DNA from: Phocaeicola sartorii JCM 17136 = DSM 21941
Lineage (GTDB): Bacteria > Bacteroidota > Bacteroidia > Bacteroidales > Bacteroidaceae
Assembly (NCBI RefSeq): GCF_000614185.1
Contig: NZ_BAKM01000038.1
Location: 1-38,900 of the forward strand
Direction: 5' to 3'
Length of the DNA stretch: 38,900 nucleotides
Each line of letters begins with the position of its first letter. Position 1 is the first letter of the stretch. The position numbers and the translations under genes were made by a program. The notes under the pieces are model-generated. The model saw only the letters and a program-made list of their open reading frames with translations, did not search any database and was not told the origin of the DNA. Positions 27,324 through 35,808 of this stretch are shown here, one piece after another.

Positions 27324-29834
27324 TTATTTCAAATCTACTACAGTAATGCCTGCCCCGCCAAATTGTACGTGTTCGTCCTGATAGTGTTCAACTCCCGGAA
27401 CACTGCCCAAATAGCTGCGGATCAAGGTGCGCAGTATGCCGGTACCTGTTCCGTGAAGGATGCGTACACGGTCTATTCCCAACAATATGGCGTCATCAAT
27501 GAAATAAGTTACAGCCTGTATGGCTTCATTTCCGCGCATACCGCGCACATCAATGTCTTGTTTAAAATTTAGTTTCTTTTCGTATACTCGGTCTTGTGTG
27601 TCACTGCTGACAAAAGTACTTTTTGTCATTGCTTTTGGGGAAGCCTGTGTCGGAGTGCAGCGTTCCAGTCTGTCCAGTTTTACATTCGTTTTTATCATTC
27701 CGAACATGACTACTGCATTTTTCCCGTTTATCTCCAACACTTCCCCTACGCTGGACTGGCCTTTGATTTTTACAGGAGCGCCTACAGTGACAGGCTGTAT
27801 TTTAGGTGTTGCAGATTGGGGAGAATCGGTTTTAGCCTTCTCTTTCTTGTCTTTTTTCCGTTCTTGCTTCTCGCGCAGTTTCTCCATTTTGCGGGCAATT
27901 TTATCTTCTTGGCTTTTTTTCTCGATATCTTCTACCTCATTTTTGAAATCAGCCAGTTCCTGGCGTGCCAGTCGGGTGCGTTCCTTGTCGGCTTGCGCTT
28001 CTTTGATGATGCGGATGGTATTTTCGATGCGGGCATTTGATTCCTGCAATAATTTTTCCGCGTCTTCTTTGGCCTTTCGCAAAATCTCTTTACGGCTTTT
28101 CTCCAGTTCTTGTATTTCTTCTTCGTATTTGGCGATGGTTTCTTCCATCTGTTTTTCCCGTTTACGGATGTTCTGACGCTTGGTTTCCCAGTAACGTTTG
28201 TCACGTACGATATCTTGCAGATATTTATCGGCATTGATATATTCGCTGCCTACAATTTCGGATGCGTCGGCTATCACTTCTTCCGGCAAACCTATTTTCC
28301 GGGCTATTTCTACAGCGAATGAACTTCCTGGATTTCCTATCTGCAATTGGAACAGAGCTTGCATTAAGTGTCTGTCATATAGCATGGCGCCATTAACCAC
28401 ACCTTCGTGATCTTCGGCAAAATGTTTCAAATTTTGATAGTGGGTGGTGATAACACCGAATGTGCCTTTTTCATTGAAACGTTTCAACACAGCTTCGGCT
28501 ATGGCTCCGCCAATTTGTGGCTCTGTACCTCCGCCGAACTCATCAATGAGGATGAGGCTGCGTTCGTTACAGCTTTTCATCATTGTTTTCATGTTGGTAA
28601 GGTGCGAGGAATAGGTACTCAGATCGTCTTCAATGCTCTGTTCGTCGCCTATGTCTATAAAGATACTGCCAAATAATCCGGCATGGCTACGTTCATGCAT
28701 CGGAACCGGCATTCCACATTGTAACATATATTGCAGTAATCCCACTGTTTTCAGACAGACGGATTTACCTCCGGCATTCGGTCCGGATATAATAAGGATA
28801 CGTTGATTCAGATTCAGTTCTATATCTAGTGGGACAACTTTTTTTATTATGCTTGGCCAGCGAGAGTTGCAGCAGTGGGTGTATGGCCATGGTCCAATCC
28901 AAAATCTGTTTGTCTTCCAGTGACGGCTTGATGGCGTTGGTCTGAATAGAGAAATGGGCTTTGGCACGGATGAAATCAATTTCAGCCAGAAACTCGTATG
29001 ACTGGAGGATGGCGGGGACCTGTGGACGGATGACGGCAGAGAAATCTGTCAGGATACGGATGATTTCCCGTCGTTCTTCTCCTTCCAGTTCTCGGATTCT
29101 GTTGTTTGCTTCCACTACTTCGGCCGGTTCTATAAAGACTGTCTTGCCGGTGGATGATTCATCGTGTATGATTCCTTTTATTTTCCGTTTGAGTCCCGGT
29201 GCAACGGGGATGACGAGTCTTCCGTCACGCATGGTGGGGGTTACATCTTTGTCAATGTAGCCTTCTGCTTGGGCGCTGCGCAGGATGGTGCTCAAACTGC
29301 GTGATATGCTTCCGGCTGTCGAAGCCAGTTCTCTGCGGATGCGTAATAATTCGGAAGAAGCGTTGTCTTTGATTTTACCGAATTTATCTAAGATGTTGTT
29401 TATACGTGTAATAAGCTGGGGAAACACGATGATATCCCCTGCCAGTCTTCGTAGGGCAGGTAGGGGGAGTTTCCTTCTTCTTGTTCTTCATCATCCGGGG
29501 TCGGTGTCAGGAAACGGATGATATCGCGGATCGTTTCTAAGGAACGGCATAAATCAAACAGTTCCTGCTCATCCAAATACATACCTTCTACACGGATACG
29601 TTTTAATGATGGGCGCACATCGAAAAAGTATTGATCGGGAAAACTGTCTTCCTCCTGTATGATGCGTATGAATTCCATTACCTGTTCCAGCCATTCATTA
29701 ATGTCTTTAAAGGATTCGGAGAAATTCATTCCGTCTACTCTTTCTTGGCCTAATGTACTGAGGCATTTATCTTTTAGTAAATGACGGATGGAATCGAAGC
29801 CTATTTTCTGTTCGAAGTTCTGAGGGTATATCAT
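27324..29834 (-). pseudogene. mutS2: MutS2 (endonuclease MutS2 / Smr), two frameshifts
   Basis: Three frames restore a MutS2 of about 836 residues, normal for the family. The N-terminal core starts [16 protein letters not shown]. The middle has DGRLVIPV and GIIHDESSTGKTVFIEP. The ATPase has ISGPNAGGKS (Walker A), ILIDEFGGGTEP (Walker B) and a TTHYQNLKHFA H-loop. A coiled-coil stretch and a C-terminal Smr nuclease domain follow (DVRGMRGNEA, HGTGTGILR). One base is missing at GGG 29454-29456 (minus-strand CCC). One extra base lies in the T run 28839-28845 (seven A on the coding strand where six keep NKKVVPLDIEL). MutS2 acts on recombination intermediates and collided ribosomes. The start at 29834 lies downstream of the predicted transcript start; the ATG at 29867 does not. 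Everything outside the two homopolymers is intact. Confidence 0.9.
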
Positions 29835-29864
29835 GATTTGTTTCTTTCGTTTGTTATTTGAGTG

Positions 29865-29894
29865 CAAAAGTACGATTTGAAAATTTCATGGCAA
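29865..29894 (-). promoter_or_regulatory. Promoter of mutS2
   Basis: On the minus strand TTG (29894-29892), a 19-nt spacer and TACTTTTG (29872-29865) match the Bacteroides consensus. It places the transcript start near 29859, about 25 nt before the chosen start codon, and is divergent from the tRNA-Ser promoter. Confidence 0.75.
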
Positions 29895-29910
29895 AAAAAC
29901 TGGTAAACTA

Positions 29911-29941
29911 TTTGCATATTAAAAATAAAGTCGTACCTTTG
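29911..29941 (+). promoter_or_regulatory. Promoter of tRNA-Ser
   Basis: TTTG (29911-29914), exactly 19 nt, then TACCTTTG (29934-29941), the same -33/-7 pair and spacing as the tRNA-Glu promoter. The transcript would start about 35 nt before the tRNA. Confidence 0.85.
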
Positions 29942-29981
29942 CAGCGCTTTCAACGGAAAGCACTTCTGATAAAGGAGTTTT

Positions 29982-30066
29982 GGAGAGGTGGCAGAGTGGT
30001 CGATTGCGGCGGTCTTGAAAACCGTTGTACTGCGAGGTACCCGGGGTTCGAATCCCTGTCTCTCCG
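29982..30066 (+). tRNA. tRNA-Ser (anticodon TGA)
   Basis: An 85-nt type II tRNA. Acceptor GGAGAGG pairs with TCTCTCC (one G-U pair), discriminator G. The anticodon arm GCGGT-CTTGAAA-ACCGT carries TGA. A long variable arm (TACTGCGAGGTA) and the T-arm CGGGGTTCGAATCCCTG are visible. CCA is not encoded. Its 3' end is the attachment site of the mobilizable element to the right and is left intact by the insertion. Confidence 0.96.
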
Positions 30067-30067
30067 C
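30055..30067 (+). other. Attachment-site core (att) at the tRNA-Ser 3' end
   Basis: CCTGTCTCTCCGC at the 3' end of tRNA-Ser matches, to my recollection, the 13-bp core used by NBU2 for integration into serine tRNA genes. Chromosome-like genes lie to the left and the NBU2-like gene set to the right. The second copy at the other end of the element would be outside the window. Confidence 0.65.
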
Positions 30068-30393
30068 AACAAACGCTGAAAATCAGCAAATTGCAAAACA
30101 AACACCCAGTTTTACACCCAAGAATGTAAAGTCGGGTGTTTTTGTTTTATTTAAGATAATACAACCACTACATAATAAAAGAGTAGCGATATTAAAAGAA
30201 TCCGATGAGAAAAGACTAATATTTATCTATCCATTCAGTTTGATTTTTCAGGACTTTACATCGTCCTGAAAGTATTTGTTATTGTATTCCAACGTCAGGA
30301 GTGGATTATAATACAAGTTTTTTGTGTGGATAGAATTTCGTTTTGCTTAATGTACGAAAGTACTTATCTATAAACGCATGAAATATTAGCACA
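30068..30393. other. Non-coding end of the element, leader of the efflux gene
   Basis: No gene is supported. Besides the terminator at 30095-30143 it holds a perfect 8-bp hairpin TTCAGGAC / GTCCTGAA (30247-30270) and a short GTAC-GAAA-GTAC element near 30353. I could not place a convincing consensus promoter for the efflux gene. The hairpin may be a second terminator or an attenuator in the leader. Confidence 0.4.
30095..30143 (+). terminator. Terminator of tRNA-Ser supplied by the element end
   Basis: AAACACCC (30100-30107) pairs with GGGTGTTT (30134-30141), with an inner pair TTTACA / TGTAAA (30111-30116, 30125-30130), followed by TTGTTTTATTT. It starts about 30 nt past the tRNA and lies inside the inserted DNA. 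Confidence 0.65.
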
Positions 30394-31600
30394 ATGAATC
30401 ATTGGAAATCAACTTTGGCCGTGATAGGAATAGGCCAACTCATATCTATTTTAACAAGTACGATTGTTGGCTTCTCCATTATTTTTTGGATTAGCAACGA
30501 ATTTAAATCCCCGACAGCTTTATCTCTGGCTATTTTAGCTGGATTTTTACCACAATTTGTATTAGGCTTGTTTGCCGGGGTCTATGTTGACAGATGGAAT
30601 CGAAAGAAAACGATGTTTTATTCGGACTTGTTCATCGCGTTCTGTACCCTATGTCTTTTTATTGTGATAACCAAGGGTTATAAAGACCTTTCTTTTTTTT
30701 ATCTATTGACTGCTTGTCGTTCAATAGGCAGTACGTTTCATGCACCTGCTTTACAGGCAAGCATCCCTCTACTGGTTCCCAAGCACCATCTTGTCAGGGT
30801 ATCAGGTTTGTACCATTCCATTCAATCCTTCAGTGAGGTGATAGCTCCCGTTGTAGGGGCAAGCCTCGTTGTTTGGCTTCCCATACAGTATATTCTGCTC
30901 ATAGATGTGATCGGAGCTGTTGCTGCTTGTCTGACCTTACTTTGTGTCCAGATTCCTTCTCTTCAAAAAACGAAAGTTCTTCCAGATTTCAAAAAAGAAC
31001 TGACGGAATGTTGGCATACCTTGCGGCGTACAATGGGCATTTTGCCTTTATTCGTATGCTTTACGCTGGTGACTTTTGTCCTTATGCCTGTTTTTACGTT
31101 ATTTCCTTTTATGACGCTTCTGCATTTCAACGGAAACATTTTTGCAAATGGGAGTTGTGGAAATGGGTTGGGGCTCAGGGGCATTGTTGGGCGGTTTAGT
31201 ACTTGCCTGTAAGGCTTTGAAAAGCAAGCAAACATTAGTGATGCATACGGCTTATGTGATATTGGGATTGTATCTGATTAGCGCCAGTTATTTACCATCA
31301 AGCGCATTTATAGGTTTTGTTTGCCTAACATTTACAGGAGGCATAGCTTATTCCATTTACCATGCGCTTTTCATCGCTATTATTCAGCAGAACTTGGCTT
31401 CGGACATGCTTGGACGGACTTTTTCTCTCATCTTTAGTTTGAGTACCTTTCCATCAATGCTGGGTATCGTAGCTTCAGGATATTGGGTGGAAGCATGGGG
31501 TATCACATCCGTCTTTATGATCAGCGGATGGGTTATCTTTCTGATTGGAGTGGGTGCAAATTTTATTTCTTCAATCAAGCAGTTGGATAATTACGCATAG
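30394..31600 (+). pseudogene. mef(En2): Mef(En2)-type macrolide efflux MFS transporter, one-base frameshift
   Basis: A twelve-helix major facilitator that exports macrolides by proton antiport. The N-terminal half has the MFS loop FAGVYVDRWNRKKTMFYSDL. The C-terminal half includes VEMGWGSGALLGGLVLACKA and MLGRTFSLIFSL. The two frames meet at a five-T run (31139-31143). With four T the protein reads HFNGNILQMGVVEMGW and is 401 residues, the usual Mef(En2) length. As written, the product stops at about 272 residues and would be inactive. The downstream lnu gene suggests a two-gene resistance unit. A one-base homopolymer error is the simplest explanation. Confidence 0.88.
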
Positions 31601-31624
31601 TATTATTTATTAAAGAATTATTAT

Positions 31625-32137
31625 ATGACAAAGAAAGAACACACTACGATTACAGAGTTATTTCAAGTTTTGGACTTGTTGGAAAGCCTGGACATGCAGT
31701 TTTGGTTGGATGGAGGCTGGGGAGTGGATGTCTTGTACGGACAGCAAACCCGCTTGCATAGAGATATTGACATTGATTTTGATGCCAATTATACAGACCA
31801 ACTCCTTGATCTTTTGCAGGAGAGAGGATATCAAATTGAAACAAATTGGTTGCCCACCCGTATGGAACTGTATAGCAAAGAATTAGGCTATATTGATATC
31901 CATCCTTTTGTCTTGAATGCGGACGGCACTTCCAAACAAGCCGACTTGGATGGAGGCTGGTATGAATTTCAACCGGACTATTTTGGAACAGCAGTCTTTG
32001 AAGGCAGAAGCATCCCTTGCATTTCTGCAAAAGGGCAACAAGTATTCCATTCGGGCTACGATTTAAGAGAGAAGGATATTCACGATTTATCTATAATTAA
32101 ACAATGTATAACAACAATGAGCCTAACAATTAGATAA
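31625..32137 (+). CDS. lnu(AN2): Lincosamide nucleotidyltransferase, Lnu(AN2) type
   Basis: This 170-residue enzyme adenylylates lincomycin and clindamycin, which stops them binding the ribosome. The nucleotidyltransferase signature LDGGWGVDVLYGQQTRLHRDIDIDF contains the metal-binding D-x-D (DIDIDF). GYIDIHPFV and GTAVFEGRSIPCISA are typical of the LnuA/LinA group. Length is normal and the frame intact. It lies 24 nt after mef, so they are likely cotranscribed. NBU2 is known to carry this gene pair. Confidence 0.88.
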   Translation: MTKKEHTTITELFQVLDLLESLDMQFWLDGGWGVDVLYGQQTRLHRDIDIDFDANYTDQLLDLLQERGYQIETNWLPTRMELYSKELGYIDIHPFVLNADGTSKQADLDGGWYEFQPDYFGTAVFEGRSIPCISAKGQQVFHSGYDLREKDIHDLSIIKQCITTMSLTIR

Positions 32138-32147
32138 GAACAAGAAA

Positions 32148-32511
32148 ATGACAGAAAAACAAATTGTCTGGTATATCTTACTTACAGAAGTAAAGATAGA
32201 CAGTGACACCCAGTCTGTCACATCCCTGAGTGTAGCTCCATTGGCAGTCTTGCCGGAATTCCAGCGTAAGGGAATTGGGGGGGATGTTGATTCAGTAAGC
32301 CCATCAGAGGGCAGCACTTTTGGGTTACGGCACAGCAGTCGTATTGGGGCATAAAGAGTATTATCCTCGATTTGGCTATCGCAAGGCTATCGATTTAGGA
32401 ATTGAATTTCCTTTCGAAGTCTCTCATGAATATTGCATGGTGGCTGAATTAATACCTGGAGCTACTGAGAATGTGAAAGGTATGGTTTGTTATCCAACTG
32501 ACTTTAAATAG
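32148..32511 (+). pseudogene. Broken GNAT acetyltransferase remnant
   Basis: Acetyl-CoA-binding GNAT motifs are visible (SVAPLAVLPEFQRKGIGG, then LGYGTAVVLGHKEYYPRFGY and IPGATENVKGMVCYP), but the gene is damaged in three ways. The N-terminal 60 or so residues expected of the family are missing. The G run 32277-32283 has one base too many to stay in frame. A TAA (32296-32298) interrupts the restored frame where MLIQ-x-AHQRA would be read. It follows lnu by 10 nt. The stop codon makes real decay likely, unlike the simple indels elsewhere. Confidence 0.75.
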
Positions 32512-32582
32512 TTTAACAAGTAAAATTCATTATATAACTCGGACTGGGTATTTCAATTTCCCAGTCCGTATTCTGATAGTAC

Positions 32583-32936
32583 TTATTCAATTGGAAGATT
32601 GTGTTGCTTCAAGAATGAAAGTTTATCCCAATACCCTCTTTGAAAGACGATTTTGTTATCTTTTACATGAAAAAATCCGCATCCACGAAGTCCAAGAGAG
32701 TCTTTCCATTCCATGATAGCCCATTCGCCATCTTCAAAAATATTTTCCACCATACAAACCATTTTAGCAGTGGCAAATTCATTCACAAACATTTTGTAGA
32801 TTGATTCTTTACCTATTATTGGTTCGTTTGCGACTTGATGATTTACTGCATTAGTAGCATACAGCTCTGCTATATGATAAGCATCTGCTTTGTTAAAGCA
32901 ATCTATCCATTTTTCCAAAACTTCTTTAGGCTTCAT
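32583..32936 (-). CDS. NTF2-like / SnoaL-type small protein
   Basis: A 117-residue protein with the NTF2-like pattern: N-terminal helix VLEKWIDCFNKADAYHIAELYA, then NHQVANEPIIGKESI, then strands ending WAIMEWKDSLGLRGCGFFHV and KIVFQRGYWDK. The fold holds enzymes (cyclases, isomerases) and binding proteins, so no substrate can be assigned. It is convergent with the resistance genes and downstream of the relaxase gene. It is probably passenger DNA of the element. Confidence 0.75.
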   Translation of the reverse strand: MKPKEVLEKWIDCFNKADAYHIAELYATNAVNHQVANEPIIGKESIYKMFVNEFATAKMVCMVENIFEDGEWAIMEWKDSLGLRGCGFFHVKDNKIVFQRGYWDKLSFLKQHNLPIE

Positions 32937-33024
32937 TTTTTATAAATTCTTAGGATTTTGATTCTGTAATAAAAACAATCTGTTTGGATGCATAGATACT
33001 TGATTTTATTAATAATAGGCTATT

Positions 33025-34428
33025 CTATATTCTAAATCCTCTGGATTTTTGCTCTCTCTGCACCGAGTTACGTAGATTCTGCTGTAACTTTTCCCATTGT
33101 TCCTTAAACCATTGTACTATGGGTTGTCGGTTTATGGTCAGCATAAGCTTACCACTATCCATCGGATGTTTCTCAACCCTAAAAATATCATTCTTGATGT
33201 CAAATTTCCACCTGTGTTCTTCGGAATAAATTTTGCCACTACATTGTATGGATTCTTTCTTTGTCAAGAGGTTTTCTATCATGTCTTTGGTAAACCCGAT
33301 AACAGCGCATAATTTTTCCATTCTCAACATCTCTTTGAACATGGGAAACCATTTGTGGGCTTTTTCAAGCAAGGTGCTCAATCGTGATATTTCCTTGTCT
33401 TTGGCTTCAAGTTCTTGATTATGTATTCTTTGAAGATTACGAATTTGTCTGCTATGCTGTTCCTGTATTTGTTGTATCTGAATTTTTAATTCATCAGTAG
33501 CTTTGTCCCGTTTGGTAATTTCCTGATGTAGCTGCTCGATGTGATGTTCCAGTTCTTTCAGCTTACCGCTTCCGAAAAGAGAACCTACACCGCTTGCTAT
33601 GGCGGTAGCAGCATTGGTGGCTGTTTTCTTTAGTTTGTCCGTGCGTATCTCTGCTTTTACCTGTTTGAGTTCCTGTTCGGCAAGGCTTACTTGTTGTTCC
33701 TTGTGTCGCTTGGTTTCCTCTATACGTTGCAGTTCGGCTTTCTGCTTCTCAATGATGAAATCATTTCGTTCCAGATGCTCTTTACCTGTGACAGCTTTTG
33801 CCTGTCCACGTTCCATCAGGAGAATATCGGAAGCAAGGGTCTGCATGGTTGCCATATCCTCGTCATTGAGCTTTCGGCTCTTTCCAGTTTCATGGTTCAT
33901 CCAGTCGAATACGACATGAGCATGATAATTTGGTTTGAACCATCTGTTACCGACTTGGAAGCTCTCCTTGTCTTCTGCTTCCGGCTGACCGTTCAGCCAA
34001 TGCCCTTCGTCTTTATGCAGGAAAATCTGTAGCGGAGTGATGCCCCAGCGTCTTTGGCACTCTTCACCGAATTTGCGTACATCAGCCAGTGTGGTGTCCG
34101 GTCTGATAAGCAATACTCCTTCACGGATGGGTGAGCATCCCGCCACCTTGATAATCTTTCCATTCTTTCCCTTGCGTTCCCTTTCCTTTTCCTGCATGGC
34201 ACGTCCGGTCTTTTCCTTGACCATTTGCTTGATATTGTCATAATGAGTTCGCAGTTCGGGAGTGCCGAAGTCGGGATTTATCCACTGTTCGTTATCGGTG
34301 GAAAGTTCGGGAACGACATAGATTCTGGACTCCCCGATATTACGCATATACTCGGCAGTCCTTCGGTTGTGTGCCTCGCTCGATGCGATGTTGCAAGGCT
34401 TGATATGTATGCTTGATTTTGTTGCCAT
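33025..34428 (-). CDS. mobN2: Mob_Pre-family relaxase (MobN2-like)
   Basis: This 467-residue relaxase nicks one strand at oriT and starts transfer. The N-terminal Mob_Pre domain shows IFLHKDEGHW (H138) and the metal-binding NYHAHVVFDW (H169, H171), followed by KSRKLNDEDMATMQTLASD. Residues about 210-345 form a long coiled coil (KQKAELQRIEETKRHKEQQ and on), with a small glycine-rich patch at IASGVGSLFGSGKL. The C-terminal part (from about 350) is uncharacterised. The oriT candidate lies immediately upstream. Downstream is the NTF2-like gene. Confidence 0.9.
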   Translation of the reverse strand: MATKSSIHIKPCNIASSEAHNRRTAEYMRNIGESRIYVVPELSTDNEQWINPDFGTPELRTHYDNIKQMVKEKTGRAMQEKERERKGKNGKIIKVAGCSPIREGVLLIRPDTTLADVRKFGEECQRRWGITPLQIFLHKDEGHWLNGQPEAEDKESFQVGNRWFKPNYHAHVVFDWMNHETGKSRKLNDEDMATMQTLASDILLMERGQAKAVTGKEHLERNDFIIEKQKAELQRIEETKRHKEQQVSLAEQELKQVKAEIRTDKLKKTATNAATAIASGVGSLFGSGKLKELEHHIEQLHQEITKRDKATDELKIQIQQIQEQHSRQIRNLQRIHNQELEAKDKEISRLSTLLEKAHKWFPMFKEMLRMEKLCAVIGFTKDMIENLLTKKESIQCSGKIYSEEHRWKFDIKNDIFRVEKHPMDSGKLMLTINRQPIVQWFKEQWEKLQQNLRNSVQREQKSRGFRI

Positions 34429-34439
34429 AGCTTCTTTCC

Positions 34440-34641
34440 TTTGTTTACAATTGATTTACTTTGCTCGCTTTCGCAGAGGGGTTCTTAGGGGTAACCCATA
34501 AGCGGAGATTGCAAAGAGAGGGTCACTCTTTGCTCGGGGTTCTCAGGGGTGAAACGCCCTGAGTGGGTCATTAGGGCAAAGCCCTAATCCCCTCGGGAGA
34601 GCCCACAACTACGAAAGCGAAGCGTGTAGTTATAGTGGGCT
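34440..34641. other. Candidate oriT with stacked inverted repeats
   Basis: A non-coding 211-nt gap upstream of the relaxase gene carries several repeats. Inverted: GCAAAGAG/CTCTTTGC (34511-34533), CTCAGGG/CCCTGAG (34542-34563), ATTAGGGC/GCCCTAAT (34570-34588) and a two-part cruciform AGCCCAC+AACTAC / GTAGTT+GTGGGCT (34600-34641). Direct: GGGGTTCTTAGGGGT (34478-34492) and GGGGTTCTCAGGGGT (34536-34550), one mismatch. The position next to mob and the repeat density fit a transfer origin. The nick site cannot be fixed from sequence. Confidence 0.65.
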
Positions 34642-35596
34642 ATAACTGGAAGCCGTTCTTCTTTTCCGGTGATTGGCTGCGCACCCCTTTGGCGGACTGG
34701 AGCTGCCTTTTTCTTTCAATCTGTTTCTGTAAGTATTCGTTCAAGTCCTTGCATCCTCTGTAAATCTGCGAAGCGTCCCGGAGGTACCGCTCTCTGCCGT
34801 ATTCCATGCGGATTTGCCGGAGTGCTTCCAGTCCTGCATGGTCGTTGTCGAAAAAGCAGTGGATGCGTTCGTAATTGCCCAACGGATAGAGAGCCTTGTT
34901 TACATTCGATACGGAGTTCAATACAATGTAGTCCTGCCCGTCCAATTCCGGATAATTTGGGCAGCTCTCTTGTCTCAATGTCAAAAAGGAGAGGTAGTCC
35001 ATAAATCCCTCGAACACATAACAGGTATTCCTCGCTTTTCCCGACTGCCTGATGTGGGAGATTTCCTTTGGGGCGATGCAGCCCTTGAAATAGCGGTTGC
35101 GGATTTCATATCCACACGAACCATTGGGAAAGGCGATGGCAAAGTACCGCTTGCCGTTGTGAGTGAAACGTGCTTCACTACATTCTCTTTTCGCCAGTTT
35201 TATGTTAATTCCTCTACCTTGTAAGTAGGCAAGCAGGGCAGTAGATGACAGCGGAACAATCTCCAACTGTTGGAAGCTCGGCTCGGAAGAGTTTTGCTTT
35301 CCAAAAGAGAAAGATACCGGGCGCACGTGCGGTGTCTGCTCTGCTATCCGTTTCAAGATGTAAGGTACATGGTCGGTAGCGTACAGGTGTGCAGCCAGTT
35401 CTATGATACCACCACCTTTACCCAAACCGAAGTCATACCATTGTTCACGTTCGGTATTTACCTTGAACGAGGCTTCGGCTTCTTCCCTTAACGGTGATTT
35501 ATACCACAGATTGACACCTTGTTGCTTGACGGGAGAATATCCTAAACTATGCAGATAATCCGCTATTCTGATTTGCTTGGCTGTCTGTATATCCAT
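34640..35596 (-). CDS. prmN2: DNA primase-like protein with Toprim domain (PrmN2-like)
   Basis: A 318-residue protein. The N-terminal CHC2-like segment (residues 1-90: LWYKSPLREEAEASFKVNTE, YDFGLGKGGGIIELAAHLY) has lost the zinc-binding Cys/His residues. The Toprim domain follows, with CYVFEGFMDYLSFL (catalytic Glu), DYIVLNSVSN and FFDNDHAGLEAL (D-x-D). It probably primes the transferred or excised strand. The last codons overlap the outer arm of the oriT cruciform. It is a typical gene of NBU-type elements. Confidence 0.85.
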   Translation of the reverse strand: MDIQTAKQIRIADYLHSLGYSPVKQQGVNLWYKSPLREEAEASFKVNTEREQWYDFGLGKGGGIIELAAHLYATDHVPYILKRIAEQTPHVRPVSFSFGKQNSSEPSFQQLEIVPLSSTALLAYLQGRGINIKLAKRECSEARFTHNGKRYFAIAFPNGSCGYEIRNRYFKGCIAPKEISHIRQSGKARNTCYVFEGFMDYLSFLTLRQESCPNYPELDGQDYIVLNSVSNVNKALYPLGNYERIHCFFDNDHAGLEALRQIRMEYGRERYLRDASQIYRGCKDLNEYLQKQIERKRQLQSAKGVRSQSPEKKNGFQL

Positions 35597-35672
35597 AAAA
35601 TGATTGTTTTAGTAGTTGGTGAATTGGTTTATTTTTCTTTTTGCCCGTACCTTTTTAGGAAGTACGGTCTAT

Positions 35673-35792
35673 AATCACTTCACTAAATTCTCGTATATAT
35701 AGGATACGGTAATAAAGTGAAGTGATTTAGTCCCATTCCCCAAGCACTTCACTATATTCCTAATATATACACCCCGAGAATAAAGTGAAGTG
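35673..35792. repeat. Two tandem dyads sharing one 9-bp arm, beside the helicase gene
   Basis: AATCACTTCACT (35673-35684) pairs with AGTGAAGTGATT (35716-35727). CACTTCACT (35745-35753) pairs with AGTGAAGTG (35784-35792). So the 9-mer CACTTCACT occurs four times in alternating orientation, the spacers are 31 and 30 nt, and the dyads repeat every 68-70 bp. The loops are AT-rich (TATATATA, AATATATA). It lies in the 212-nt gap between helicase and primase genes. It may be a replication or priming origin, or a regulator-binding array. Confidence 0.7.
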
Positions 35793-35808
35793 ATTGCAGG
35801 GAAATGGG

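Noticed and set aside
27520..28176. A 218-codon plus-strand frame opposite mutS2
   Set aside because: It is a shadow of the MutS2 coiled-coil region. The protein is serine- and phenylalanine-rich with no motif and no RBS.
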